NCBI GenBank assembly: GCA_033851955.1
Contig: JAWSVK010000018.1
Span: 30,509 to 94,508 of the forward strand
Direction: 5' to 3'
DNA length: 64,000 nt
DNA from: Profundibacter sp033851955
GTDB lineage: Bacteria; Pseudomonadota; Alphaproteobacteria; Rhodobacterales; Rhodobacteraceae
Positions 25,762 through 34,980 of the stretch are shown piece after piece (position 1 is the stretch's first letter; the number at the start of each line of letters is the position of its first letter). The translations under genes and the position numbers were made by a program. The notes beneath the pieces are model-generated. The model saw only the letters and a list, made by a program, of their open reading frames with translations, made no database searches and had not been told where the DNA came from.

Positions 25762-26798
25762 AAACCGGCTTCGCGCCGGTGATTTTGGGCCGTGGGGTGT
25801 ACCCGCTCGCTTTTGTCGCGGCCAATCACGCGGCGGCGGCGCCACAAAAACAACTTGGCCCAGCCTCGGAAATTGCCAACCGAGGGGGCCCGTACATCGC
25901 ACCAATACCGATCGCGATAATTCGCCGGCAGGCGGACATCGCAGCCCTCCAGTTTTCCCAACATCCAGACCAGTGGAATATTCGCCAGCGGCCGCGCCGC
26001 CTCATAGCCCTCCAGATGCCCGCCAATATCTGAATGACATCCACGAAACCACACCTGCTCCATCACCCCTTGCCATTCAACGGGGCAATCCCACATCACC
26101 GGCGCAAAGGCCAAACGGTTCTCATCCATCGCCAAGGCATGGTATCCATGCTGAATACTGTTGCCCAAATGGTGGCTATGAAAATCATGCCGTGGCTGGG
26201 TCCAGCGCCACAAAATAGGCCATTTCAACCCCAGTGCTTTGACCGTATCCCAAACCCCGACCATTTCAATCTCGACCCCCTCATGACAATGCGCTGCGGC
26301 AAAATCCCGCGCCGCATCGCCGTGTGGCGTGTGTTCATAATGGCGGTAAATCTGACGGATATTGCGCACCGTGGCATGGTCCTGCGTCAACAACCCGACC
26401 CGATCAATCATCCCCGCCAGTGAACGCGCCGCATAGGCCCCGCGCGAAAACCCCAGCAAGAATATCCGGTCACCCTTGCGGTACCGGCTGGCCAAAAATC
26501 CGTAAGCCCGCCTGATTTGCCGATTGATGCCTGTGCCCGTGATCACATCCCAAGTCGAGCGCCACTGATGCCACTGCACCCCACTCTCATACCGCAGCGA
26601 TAGGTGCTGGGACGGGGCCATCTCGCATAATATCTTATAGGTCAGCCCCGCATTAGACTCGCGCCCCGCCTTAAGCGACGTCATGGTGCCATCAAACACA
26701 ATCACATGATCCACCCGCCCGCGTGTGCGCACCACAGGGGTCTGTGTGATCCGCGCCCCAAGCCCGAACCAACCGGTTATGCGATCCCTTATCCGCAT
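25758..26798 (-). CDS. DUF2235 alpha/beta-hydrolase-like protein
   Basis: A 346-residue protein of the DUF2235 family, related to the Tle1 phospholipase effectors. VIVFDGTMTSLKAGRESNAG at the N-terminus and the lipase-type nucleophile elbow GFSRGAYAARSLAGMID (GxSxG) are clear; WDTVKALG and a later HDIGG-like segment (SDIGGHLEGYE) contribute the acid/His. No secretion machinery lies nearby, so a housekeeping lipase/esterase role is as likely as an effector one. Confidence 0.82.
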   Translation of the reverse strand: MRIRDRITGWFGLGARITQTPVVRTRGRVDHVIVFDGTMTSLKAGRESNAGLTYKILCEMAPSQHLSLRYESGVQWHQWRSTWDVITGTGINRQIRRAYGFLASRYRKGDRIFLLGFSRGAYAARSLAGMIDRVGLLTQDHATVRNIRQIYRHYEHTPHGDAARDFAAAHCHEGVEIEMVGVWDTVKALGLKWPILWRWTQPRHDFHSHHLGNSIQHGYHALAMDENRLAFAPVMWDCPVEWQGVMEQVWFRGCHSDIGGHLEGYEAARPLANIPLVWMLGKLEGCDVRLPANYRDRYWCDVRAPSVGNFRGWAKLFLWRRRRVIGRDKSERVHPTAQNHRREAGF

Positions 26799-26999
26799 GG
26801 AAAGATTTCACCGTAAAGCATTGCAATCATCTCTAAACTTTCTGCGCCCGTTTCAGCCTAGTCCATAAACATTACCGCGAGCCTATCGCAATACCTGCCC
26901 CCCCCGCGAGCCGCAAAACAATCGTGCCGTCACTTGCCAGTCACATGTTTTTCGGTTTTCCTAAAAACAACCTAAATGCCCACATAAGGTGCCCACGTT

Positions 27000-27611
27000 A
27001 TGGACCATGTTAAATTTACCCAAATGAAAGACGGCGACAAGGAAGATTACGATTTCTTAATCCACCATGAGATCGAGCACACCAAAGGCACCGCCGACCG
27101 CCTGCTGGCCGCTTTGGTTGATCTGGACGAAGGGCTATCCGGCTACCAAATCTCGCGCCTCGGCCATTCCTTGCAATCGGCCACGCGGGCATGGCGCGAC
27201 GGGGCAGACGTTGATTGGGTGGTCTCGGCCCTGTTGCACGACATCGGCGACATCTACGCGCCCTATAATCACGACGAATACGCCGCCTCAATCCTGCGGC
27301 CCTTCGTGCGCGAGCAATGCGCGTGGGTGGTGGAAAAACACGGTGATTTCCAGCTGGCTTATTACGGCCAACACGTCGGCGCCAACCCCAACAAACGCGA
27401 CACCTTTGCGGGGCACATCTACTTTGAGGATTGCGTGAAATTCTGCGAACTCTGGGACCAAACCAGCTTTGATCCAGATTACGACACCCTGCCCATCACG
27501 TTCTTCACCGACATAACCCGCGCAGTCTTCGCCCGCACCCCCTACGACCCCGCCGTGATCCGCACAGGCGAACGGGTGCCGCTACAAACCGACGCCACTG
27601 ACCGGAGCTAG
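27000..27611 (+). CDS. HD-domain protein (possible diiron oxygenase or phosphohydrolase)
   Basis: A 203-residue HD-domain protein. The HD motif is ALLHDIGDIYAPYNHDEYAA; upstream ISRLGHSLQSA gives the first metal-binding His. The compact size and the GHSLQSA..LLHDIGD pattern recall the PhnZ/MIOX-like mixed-valence diiron oxygenases as well as ordinary HD phosphohydrolases. No phosphonate genes lie nearby, so the substrate cannot be named. Confidence 0.75.
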   Translation: MDHVKFTQMKDGDKEDYDFLIHHEIEHTKGTADRLLAALVDLDEGLSGYQISRLGHSLQSATRAWRDGADVDWVVSALLHDIGDIYAPYNHDEYAASILRPFVREQCAWVVEKHGDFQLAYYGQHVGANPNKRDTFAGHIYFEDCVKFCELWDQTSFDPDYDTLPITFFTDITRAVFARTPYDPAVIRTGERVPLQTDATDRS

Positions 27612-27666
27612 CTCCCGCTCACCGCTCCAGCGAAAGTCCGTTTCGAGTCCTTTTTTGACCGTCAGG

Positions 27667-28185
27667 TCACCCTTGAATTGAGTGACCACAATGCCCTTCT
27701 TCAAAGTCCCAAATATCGTTGGCAATCCCATCTTGTAGCAAAGCAAAAACCTGTTGGATGTTAGCTTTCTTAGGGACATCAACTGAGTACATACTATATC
27801 CGAAATCGCCCTGTTCATATGTACATCCAACTGCTTCTAACGGTTTCCAGAAGTGTTCGAACTGTGTATCGTCGGTGCCTTCCTTGCATAAGAGTCGGTA
27901 GTTCGAACCACCTGATGAAGTTGCCTTTTTAACAAAAAACATCACGCCATCGAGCAACTTGGTTTTCACAACATCTTCAAAAGCTATGCCTTTTACAAAG
28001 AACGGCGAGTTTTCAATCCTGTAAAGATGCTCGTCCAACTTGGTGGCCCACATGCTTTCAACAGACTGACCGTGCCATGCGTCTGGTTCTAGTTCGAAAA
28101 ATACTCGTTCCAAAAACCACTCCGATCTAACGTGCACTTTTTCGATTATATCGTTCTGCAGCTCAGATTGGAAGCCGCATATCAC
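27667..28185 (-). CDS. DUF4265-like orphan protein
   Basis: A 172-residue cytoplasmic protein. The segment LYRIENSPFFVKGIAFEDVVKTKLLDG is the hallmark of DUF4265, whose function is unknown. The DNA is clearly AT-richer than its neighbours. It is the second orphan gene next to a structured repeat: copy B lies about 60 nt upstream on the same strand. Acquisition by transfer is likely. Confidence 0.65.
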   Translation of the reverse strand: MICGFQSELQNDIIEKVHVRSEWFLERVFFELEPDAWHGQSVESMWATKLDEHLYRIENSPFFVKGIAFEDVVKTKLLDGVMFFVKKATSSGGSNYRLLCKEGTDDTQFEHFWKPLEAVGCTYEQGDFGYSMYSVDVPKKANIQQVFALLQDGIANDIWDFEEGHCGHSIQG

Positions 28186-28244
28186 TGTCGTTGTGTGCGC
28201 ATTGCTGACCTTAGGTACTCATTTTTTAGACTCTCCAAAACCGG

Positions 28245-28400
28245 CGAGCGATGGACCGCTGGGGCGGCAACCAGCCTTTCAATTGGGTGATTTATCCCTG
28301 CAAAGTTCGTCCACATTAACCAGCCATCACACACCTCTCAAATCGCCAGCCCGATGGGGCGGGCCGGCGATCGTCCGGCGGCTTCGCCTTGATTCCGGAC
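28245..28400 (-). repeat. Structured dispersed repeat (~155 nt), copy B
   Basis: On the minus strand, GTCCGG (28400-28395) pairs with CCGGAC (28378-28373) around the loop AATCAAGGCGAAGCCG. The palindrome ATCGCCGGCCCG/CGGGCTGGCGAT follows, then a middle with GATGGCTGGTTA and GGGATAAATC, and a final hairpin AGCG/CGCT at 28260-28247. The middle is shared with copy C2 (53704-53859). Confidence 0.78.
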
Positions 28401-28498
28401 CTGTCAGCGTTTCGCATCCCAAAACCCGCCCTTCCCCTTGGATGCGTCTTTCGTTAGACCCGCGCCTAACCGATGATATCAGCTAAAGGCAGACCAAA

Positions 28499-31459
28499 AT
28501 GGCGATGGACAAAACATTTGACGCAAAGACGGCCGAAGCCCGCATTTTCAAAGCATGGGAAGACGAAAAAGCCTTTGCCGCTGGCGCCAACGCCAAACCG
28601 GACGCTGACAGCTATTCCATCATGATCCCGCCGCCCAATGTCACGGGCGCGCTGCACATCGGCCACGCCTTTAACAACACCCTTCAGGACGTTCTGGTCC
28701 GCTGGAAACGCATGCAGGGTTTCGACACCCTATGGCAACCGGGACAAGACCACGCCGGCATCGCCACCCAGTTGCAAGTTGAAAAAATGCTGGCCGAACA
28801 ACAGCTGCCATCCCGTGCCGAAATGGGCCGCGAGGCTTTCACTGCCAAGGTTTGGGAGTGGAAGGAAAAATACGGCTCCACCATCATCAATCAGCTGAAA
28901 CGGCTGGGTGCCTCCTGTGATTGGGACCGCAACGCCTTTACGATGGACACCAATTTCCACGACGCCGTGCTCAAAGTTTTTGTCGACCTCTACAACAAAA
29001 ACCTGATCTATCGCGGCAGCCGCTTGGTCAACTGGGACCCGCATTTTGAAACCGCGATTTCCGATCTTGAGGTCGAAAACATCGAAATCGACGGCCACAT
29101 GTGGCACTTCAAATATCCCCTAGCGGGGAACGCTGAATATGAATACGTCGAGAAGGACGAGGATGGCAACGTCACCCTTCGTGAGACCCGCAATTACATC
29201 TCGATCGCCACAACCCGCCCCGAAACCATGCTCGGTGACGGCGCGGTTGCGGTGCATCCAGATGACGAGCGTTACGCGCCGATTGTTGGCCAGCTTTGCG
29301 AAATTCCGGTTGGGCCCAAACAGCACCGCCGCCTGATCCCGATCATCACCGATGAATATCCTGACATGACATTCGGCTCGGGCGCTGTGAAAATCACCGG
29401 CGCACACGACCTGAACGACTATGGCGTCGCCAAACGCAACAACATCCCGCTGTATCGCCTGATGGATACGCGTGCGCAAATGCGCACCGACGGCACGGAT
29501 TATGCCGCCGCCGCCACCCGCGCCAAGGAAATCGCCGAAGGGGCTGAGTTTGCCGAGAGCGAGATCGATGCGATCAACCTGATCCCAGACGCTTACCGTG
29601 GCTTGGACCGCTTTGACGCCCGCAAAGCCGTGATCAAAGACATCGACGCCGAAGGCTTGATGATCATGGTCGAAGACAAAAAGATCATGCAGCCATTTTG
29701 CGATCGTTCCAAGGTGGTGATGGAACCGATGCTGACCGATCAATGGTACGTCGACGCCGCCAAACTCGCCGGCCCCGCCCGTGACGCGGTCACCGATGGT
29801 CGCGTGAAAATTATCCCTGAATCAGGTGAAAAAGTATACTTCCACTGGATGAACAACATCGAGCCATGGTGCATCTCGCGCCAGCTCTGGTGGGGGCATC
29901 AGATACCGGTTTGGTACGGGCCTGGTATCGTTGGCGGAGGTAAATGGAGCTACGCCCCAGAGCACCGCATTGCCTTTTGTGCTCCGAGTTTTGAAGAAGC
30001 TGCGGAACTATTGAAGGCCAAGTATTACCGCTTCCCTGAGGATGCGGAAGACTGCGTCGTCTTTGAAGCCGACACCTTTGATGAGGCCCAATTGGAGAGC
30101 AACAAAGACTGGGAAGAGGAAGACGGCCGAGCGATGATCGGTATCGTCCGCGACCCCGACGTCCTAGACACATGGTTCTCCTCCGGCCTCTGGCCCATCG
30201 GCACCCTCGGCTGGCCCGAGGACACGCCAGAGATGGCGAAATACTTCCCGACCTCGGACCTGATCACCGGCCAAGACATCCTGTTCTTCTGGGTCGCCCG
30301 CATGATGATGATGCAGCTCGAAGTCACAGGCGAAATCCCGTTTAGCACCGTCTACCTGCACCAATTGGTGCGCGACGAAAAGGGCGTGAAAATGTCCAAA
30401 ACCTTGGGCAACGTGATCGACCCGCTGGATATGATCGACGAATATGGCGCCGACGCCGTGCGCTTCACCATGTCCTCGATGGCGTCCATCGGCGGCACCC
30501 TGAAACTGTCGACCGAACGCGTCGAGGGCTACCGCAACTTTGGCACCAAACTCTGGAACGCCGTGTCCTTCGCGCAATTCAACGAATGTCACCCCGACCC
30601 CACGTTCGATCCAGCCGCCGTCAAACTACCGCTGAACAAATGGATGGTCGGCGAGGCCGCCAAAGCGTTCGACACCTACCGCGCAGCCCTTGACGCCTAC
30701 CGTTTCAACGACGCCGCCAACGCCGCCTATGTGTTCGTGCGCGGCGTTTTGTGCGACCGCTATCTGGAATACACCAAACCGACGTTCTTTTCCGAGGACG
30801 CCGCCGCGATAGCCGAAACCCGCGCCACGATGGCGTGGATCATCGACCAATCGCTGATCCTGCTGCACCCGATGATGCCGTTTATCACCGAAGAACTCTG
30901 GGGCATCACAGGCAAGCGCGCCAACATGCTGATCCACCAAGACTGGCCCACCTACACGGCGGCTGATTTAGTCGATCCCGAAGCGGATCGCGAAATGAAT
31001 TGGGTGACGGATCTCGTCGACAAAATCCGCTCGGCCCGCGCCGAGGTTAACGTGCCAGCGGGGGCCAAAATCCCGATGCTACAACAAAGCTTGGATGCGG
31101 CAGGCAGCAGCGCATGGACCAACAACGAGGCCCTGATCAAACGTCTCGCCCGCATCGAAACGCTAACCGAAACCACCGATCTGCCCAAAGGGGCCGTGAC
31201 CATCGCGGTTGACGGCGGCGTGTTCGCCTTGCCCTTGGCCGACATCATCGATGTGGCGGCTGAAAAGGAACGGCTGGAAAAAACGCTTGGCAAATTGGAG
31301 AAGGATTTGGGCGGATTGCGCGGCCGTTTGAACAACCCCAAATTCGTTGCCAGCGCGCCCGACGCCGTGGTCGCCGAAAGCCGCGAATTGATGGCGCAAA
31401 AAGAAGAAGAAGCCGCCAAGCTGAAAGCCGCGATGCAACGTTTGGCGGACATGGCCTAG
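28499..31459 (+). CDS. valS: Valyl-tRNA synthetase
   Basis: A 986-residue class Ia synthetase. The HIGH signature is PPNVTGALHIGHAFNN (residues 41-56) and the KMSKS signature is GVKMSKTLGNVIDP. The editing domain lies between (ATTRPETMLGDGAVAVHPDD), and a C-terminal coiled coil (EKERLEKTLGKLEKDLGGL..) ends the protein. It attaches valine to tRNA-Val and edits mischarged threonine. In Caulobacter relatives valS neighbours popZ; here the PopZ-like gene is 27 kb away. Confidence 0.97.
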   Translation: MAMDKTFDAKTAEARIFKAWEDEKAFAAGANAKPDADSYSIMIPPPNVTGALHIGHAFNNTLQDVLVRWKRMQGFDTLWQPGQDHAGIATQLQVEKMLAEQQLPSRAEMGREAFTAKVWEWKEKYGSTIINQLKRLGASCDWDRNAFTMDTNFHDAVLKVFVDLYNKNLIYRGSRLVNWDPHFETAISDLEVENIEIDGHMWHFKYPLAGNAEYEYVEKDEDGNVTLRETRNYISIATTRPETMLGDGAVAVHPDDERYAPIVGQLCEIPVGPKQHRRLIPIITDEYPDMTFGSGAVKITGAHDLNDYGVAKRNNIPLYRLMDTRAQMRTDGTDYAAAATRAKEIAEGAEFAESEIDAINLIPDAYRGLDRFDARKAVIKDIDAEGLMIMVEDKKIMQPFCDRSKVVMEPMLTDQWYVDAAKLAGPARDAVTDGRVKIIPESGEKVYFHWMNNIEPWCISRQLWWGHQIPVWYGPGIVGGGKWSYAPEHRIAFCAPSFEEAAELLKAKYYRFPEDAEDCVVFEADTFDEAQLESNKDWEEEDGRAMIGIVRDPDVLDTWFSSGLWPIGTLGWPEDTPEMAKYFPTSDLITGQDILFFWVARMMMMQLEVTGEIPFSTVYLHQLVRDEKGVKMSKTLGNVIDPLDMIDEYGADAVRFTMSSMASIGGTLKLSTERVEGYRNFGTKLWNAVSFAQFNECHPDPTFDPAAVKLPLNKWMVGEAAKAFDTYRAALDAYRFNDAANAAYVFVRGVLCDRYLEYTKPTFFSEDAAAIAETRATMAWIIDQSLILLHPMMPFITEELWGITGKRANMLIHQDWPTYTAADLVDPEADREMNWVTDLVDKIRSARAEVNVPAGAKIPMLQQSLDAAGSSAWTNNEALIKRLARIETLTETTDLPKGAVTIAVDGGVFALPLADIIDVAAEKERLEKTLGKLEKDLGGLRGRLNNPKFVASAPDAVVAESRELMAQKEEEAAKLKAAMQRLADMA

Positions 31460-31521
31460 CCGCTTATCAGTCCCTGCGGGCCTTCTTCGCTAAATGAAGA
31501 GCGCCCGCACACCAACGATGA
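31458..31521. repeat. Large-hairpin intergenic repeat, copy 2
   Basis: Begins at the valS stop codon with GCCGCTTATCAGTCCCTGCGGG, continues with CTTCTTCGC and GAAGAGCGCCCGCAC and ends ACGATGA. It matches the copies at 20721 and 58515 with several substitutions. Its position suggests a terminator-like role. Confidence 0.6.
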
Positions 31522-31555
31522 ATGCGCTTAATACTGGCACATTCAGCAAGGTTCT

Positions 31556-32065
31556 TTATTGGCTCTCAAGGAACTCATAGGCCTCAAGGATCACCTTGGT
31601 CAGCCCCGCGAAAAAGCCCGCCACAGTGACATCAACCAGTCCCGGCTGAGGTTGTTCTTCATCGGCAATGACGTCCAACGCAGGCTTCATCACAAACAAT
31701 CCGGGAGCGTCGCGTAATTCCCGATAACTCGCCCCGGTGCCATGTTTCAACACATTGATCGCCAGATAATGCTGATGCACCCGTTCCGCGAGATCCACCT
31801 CCCCAGCCTCCAACAAAAGTGCCTTCAGTTTGCGCGAAAACGGCCCGCGTTTGAAATGATGCTGCATCCGCGCCTCAAAAGCTGAGAACACATCAACCGC
31901 CGCCAACTCCAGCGCAACTGTGGCCGAACGAAGCTCCTGTTGCTGCGCGTCGGACCCTTCCGAGCCCCCCATAAGCGTCAAAACATCCGAAATACGCGCC
32001 TCAGCCAGCGTTGCATCGGCCCGTGCCGCCGCAACCAATTCGGGGACGCTCTGTGAGGTTTCCAT
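31556..32065 (-). CDS. Conserved-looking protein of unknown function
   Basis: A 169-residue soluble, mostly helical protein that I cannot assign to a family. A GGAG site lies 8 nt before the ATG. The central HHFKRGPFSRKLKALLLEAGEVDLAERVHQHYLAINVLKHGTGASYRELRDA has many charged residues and could bind RNA or protein. It lies alone between valS and the small Tat-leader gene. Confidence 0.55.
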   Translation of the reverse strand: METSQSVPELVAAARADATLAEARISDVLTLMGGSEGSDAQQQELRSATVALELAAVDVFSAFEARMQHHFKRGPFSRKLKALLLEAGEVDLAERVHQHYLAINVLKHGTGASYRELRDAPGLFVMKPALDVIADEEQPQPGLVDVTVAGFFAGLTKVILEAYEFLESQ

Positions 32066-32175
32066 CGTATATTCTCCTTAGGGTTCCACTCCCCTTAACC
32101 TATACGTCCGGAAATAATAGGGCTGGCATGGACTAATTTGATTTGTGCAGGGCATTGCCGCGCAATTGACCCACC

Positions 32176-32343
32176 CTAATGTACCACCCGTTCAACCGCC
32201 CGCATCATGCCAAGCGATTTATCGTAAACCAACGTCAAAATGCGCCGCCCACTGATGCGCGTGGCGATGCTCGGCAAGGTGCGCACAGCACCAGCCGCAA
32301 CCGTGGTTGCCAGAAATCCTCGACGGGTTAGTTTGATCGACAT
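32176..32343 (-). CDS. Small Tat-leader protein (55 aa), iron-box-linked
   Basis: A 55-codon gene too short for most ORF callers. The N-terminus LTRRGFLATTVAAGAV is a twin-arginine signal (RRGFL followed by a hydrophobic stretch), and the remaining 30 residues (RILTLVYDKSLGMMRAVERVV) would be the mature part. AGGTAGGTGAT precedes the ATG as a good ribosome binding site. A 15-bp Fur/RirA-like palindrome lies 19 nt upstream of the start. It may be a small periplasmic protein made under iron limitation. Its function is unknown and the regulation is inferred. Confidence 0.6.
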   Translation of the reverse strand: MSIKLTRRGFLATTVAAGAVRTLPSIATRISGRRILTLVYDKSLGMMRAVERVVH

Positions 32344-32361
32344 ATATCACCTACCTGTTGT

Positions 32362-32376
32362 TGCGAATGATTCTCA
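32362..32376. promoter_or_regulatory. Fur/RirA-like iron box
   Basis: Read on the minus strand, TGAGAAT-C-ATTCGCA is a 7-1-7 palindrome with one mismatched pair, close to the Fur consensus TGATAAT-N-ATTATCA and also one base off the RirA TGA-N9-TCA box. It sits just upstream of the small Tat-leader gene. Confidence 0.55.
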
Positions 32377-32458
32377 TATAGGCACCTCAACCCCAGTTTT
32401 CAACCATCCCACGCCATCCCCCCTTGCCGCCCCGCCGATAATGCGCGATCAATCTTCC

Positions 32459-33574
32459 ATGACTGGACCCAGATACACCCCGCTGATCGCCTCGCTTCCC
32501 TCCACCGTGCCCTTTGTTGGCCCCGAGGTGCAGGAGCGCGCCCTTGGCCAGACTTTTGCCGCCCGCCTTGGCGCGAATGAAAACGTCTTTGGCCCCTCGC
32601 CCAAGGCCATCAAGGCTATGCAAAACGCGGTGCCCGAAACATGGATGTATGGCGATTCCGCCAGCCATGATCTGCGCACAGCGCTCGCCACCCACCACAA
32701 TGTGGCCATGGACAACATCGTGATTGGGGCTGGCATCGACGGGCTGCTTGGCTCGCTGGTGCGCATGATCGTCACGGCCGGCGACAAGGTTGTGACCTCG
32801 GCTGGCGCCTATCCAACCTTCAATTACCACGTCAACGGCTTTGGCGGCGAATTGCTCCAAGTGCCTTACAAAAACGACATGGAAGACCCGGATGCCTTGA
32901 CCAAATTGGCCCAAGAATCCGACGCCAAATTGATCTACATCGCCAACCCAGACAACCCGATGGGCACCTGCCACAGCGCCGATGTGATCAACGACATGAT
33001 CAACCGTGTGCCGGATGGCTGCCTGCTGGTGCTGGACGAAGCCTATGTCGAATTCGCCCCCAAAGGCACCGCCCCCGCCCTCAACACTTCTGACCCCCGC
33101 GTCATCAGAATGCGCACCTTTTCAAAGGCCTACGGCATGGCGGGCGCCCGTGTCGGCATGGCAATCGGCCACGCGGACCTGATCGGAAACTTCGCCAAAG
33201 TCCGTGACCATTTCGGCATGAGCCGCGTGTCCCAAGCCGGTGCCCTGGCCGCCCTCCAAGACCAGACCTACCTGCAAACCACCGTCGAAAACGTCGCCAA
33301 ATCCCGCGCCCGCATCACCGCTTTCGCCGCTCAAAACGGGCTCACCGCGCTGCCCTCGGCCACCAATTTCGTCACCATCGACTGCGGCTCAACCGGCGAC
33401 TTTGCCCGCGCAGTCGTCGCTGAAATGATCAAACTCGGCGTCTTTATCCGCATGCCGTTTGTCGCCCCCCAAGACCGCTGCATCCGCATCTCGGCGGGCA
33501 CTGACACCGACCTTGACCTGTTTGAGGCCGCCCTGCCCAAAGCCCTGATCGCGGCCAAAACCGCAAAGGAATAA
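32459..33574 (+). CDS. Fold-type I aminotransferase (HisC-like)
   Basis: A 371-residue PLP aminotransferase of the histidinol-phosphate aminotransferase subfamily. Motifs are LGANENVFGPSPKAI, IVIGAGIDGLLGSLVRM, IANPDNPMGT, LVLDEAYVEFAP and the PLP lysine in MRTFSKAYGMAGARVGM. It lies in a plus-strand run with a 6-phosphogluconate dehydrogenase-like gene (3-nt gap) and a threonine dehydratase, so an amino-acid role other than histidine synthesis is possible. The start at 32459 is by homology; no strong ribosome binding site is seen, and an in-frame ATG at 32441 is an alternative. Confidence 0.85.
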   Translation: MTGPRYTPLIASLPSTVPFVGPEVQERALGQTFAARLGANENVFGPSPKAIKAMQNAVPETWMYGDSASHDLRTALATHHNVAMDNIVIGAGIDGLLGSLVRMIVTAGDKVVTSAGAYPTFNYHVNGFGGELLQVPYKNDMEDPDALTKLAQESDAKLIYIANPDNPMGTCHSADVINDMINRVPDGCLLVLDEAYVEFAPKGTAPALNTSDPRVIRMRTFSKAYGMAGARVGMAIGHADLIGNFAKVRDHFGMSRVSQAGALAALQDQTYLQTTVENVAKSRARITAFAAQNGLTALPSATNFVTIDCGSTGDFARAVVAEMIKLGVFIRMPFVAPQDRCIRISAGTDTDLDLFEAALPKALIAAKTAKE

Positions 33575-33576
33575 TC

Positions 33577-34980
33577 ATGCCAAAAGCACAGATCGGCGTT
33601 TACGGACTTGGCACGATGGGCAGCGCCTTGGCGCTCAACATGGCCGATAACGGCTTTCAGGTGGCGGTCACCAACCGCGAGACTGACTGGATCGCCCCCT
33701 TCGTCACCGAGGCCGGCAATTTGGCCAAAAACCTAACCTCGCATGACGACCTCGCCGATTTCGTCCAAGGCCTCTCAACCCCGCGCGTCATTCTGTTCAT
33801 GATCCCCTCAGGCGCACCGATGGACGGGATGATCGACGCTGTCACCCCGCTGCTGACCGCAGGCGACACCATCATTGACGGCGGCAACGCCAACTTCCAC
33901 GACACCCGCCGCCGCAGCGCGTTGCTGGCCGAACATTACCTACATTTCGTCGGCATGGGGGTTTCGGGCGGCGAGAGCGGCGCGCGCCATGGCCCCTCGA
34001 TGATGGTCGGCGGCACCGACCACAGCTGGACCCAGCTCAAACCGATCCTACAAGCCATCTCGGCCAAATTCGAAAACGACCCCTGCGTTGATCACCTCGG
34101 CCCAGACGGCGCTGGCCACTTTGTGAAAACCGTGCACAACGGCATTGAATACGCCGACATGCAGGCGATTGCCGAAATCTATGCGCTGCTGCGCGATCTG
34201 GGCGACTGGCCCGCCGCCAAAATCGGCGACCTGCTGACCACATGGAATGACGGGCCGCTGCACTCCTACTTGGTGGAAATTTCAGGCAAAGTGTTGCAAG
34301 CAACCGACTCCGAAACCGGCAGCCCGATGGTCGATGTGATCCTCGACAAAGCTGGTCAAAAAGGCACTGGCCGCTGGACCGCCATTGAAGCCCTAAAACT
34401 CGGCCAATCCGCCAGCGCGATCGAGGCCGCCGTGGGGGCCCGCTCATGGTCCTCCGAAAAGGAAACACGCATCACGGCAGCCCCTCTGCTCACGACAGAT
34501 ACCCAACCCACAGACCTGCCCAGCACCCATGATCTAGAGGCCGCTTTGGTTGCCGCCCGCATCCTCGGCCACGCCCAAGGCTTTCGCGTTTTGCAAGCCG
34601 CTTCAGACGAATACGACTGGGCCCTAAACATGTCCCGCATCGCCGAAATATGGCGGGCAGGCTGTATCATCCGGTCTTCCTTACTGGATGATCTGGCCGA
34701 CGCCTTTCGCGGCGCAATGCCTCAAAACGAACTCATCCTCGCCCCCGCCATCCGCGCGCGACTTGACGCCTCCATCGGCGCCCTGCGCCGCGTGGTTTCA
34801 GCGGGCGTCAACGCGGGTATTCCCGTGCCAGTCCTCGCCGCGTCTTTGACATGGTTTGACAGCATTCGCACCGCGCGTGGCAGCACAAACCTGATCCAAG
34901 CCCAGCGCGATTTCTTTGGTGAACACGGCTTCAAACGGCTCGACAAAGACGGCGACCACCATGGGCCATGGGGTACATAA
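33577..34980 (+). CDS. gnd: NADP-dependent 6-phosphogluconate dehydrogenase
   Basis: A 467-residue enzyme. The N-terminal Rossmann motif is GVYGLGTMGSALALNMAD. IIDGGNANFHDTRRR and MGVSGGESGARHGPSMMVGG are the substrate loops of the family, and the catalytic VKTVHNGIEYADMQ and KAGQKGTGRW are intact. It oxidatively decarboxylates 6-phosphogluconate to ribulose-5-phosphate. Full length for the decarboxylating dimeric type. Starts 2 nt after the aminotransferase stop and ends directly at the next gene. Confidence 0.93.
   Translation: MPKAQIGVYGLGTMGSALALNMADNGFQVAVTNRETDWIAPFVTEAGNLAKNLTSHDDLADFVQGLSTPRVILFMIPSGAPMDGMIDAVTPLLTAGDTIIDGGNANFHDTRRRSALLAEHYLHFVGMGVSGGESGARHGPSMMVGGTDHSWTQLKPILQAISAKFENDPCVDHLGPDGAGHFVKTVHNGIEYADMQAIAEIYALLRDLGDWPAAKIGDLLTTWNDGPLHSYLVEISGKVLQATDSETGSPMVDVILDKAGQKGTGRWTAIEALKLGQSASAIEAAVGARSWSSEKETRITAAPLLTTDTQPTDLPSTHDLEAALVAARILGHAQGFRVLQAASDEYDWALNMSRIAEIWRAGCIIRSSLLDDLADAFRGAMPQNELILAPAIRARLDASIGALRRVVSAGVNAGIPVPVLAASLTWFDSIRTARGSTNLIQAQRDFFGEHGFKRLDKDGDHHGPWGT

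Noticed and set aside
32240..32458. N-terminal extension of the HisC-like aminotransferase
   Set aside because: It would overlap the Tat-leader gene and its iron box; the family start is near 32459.
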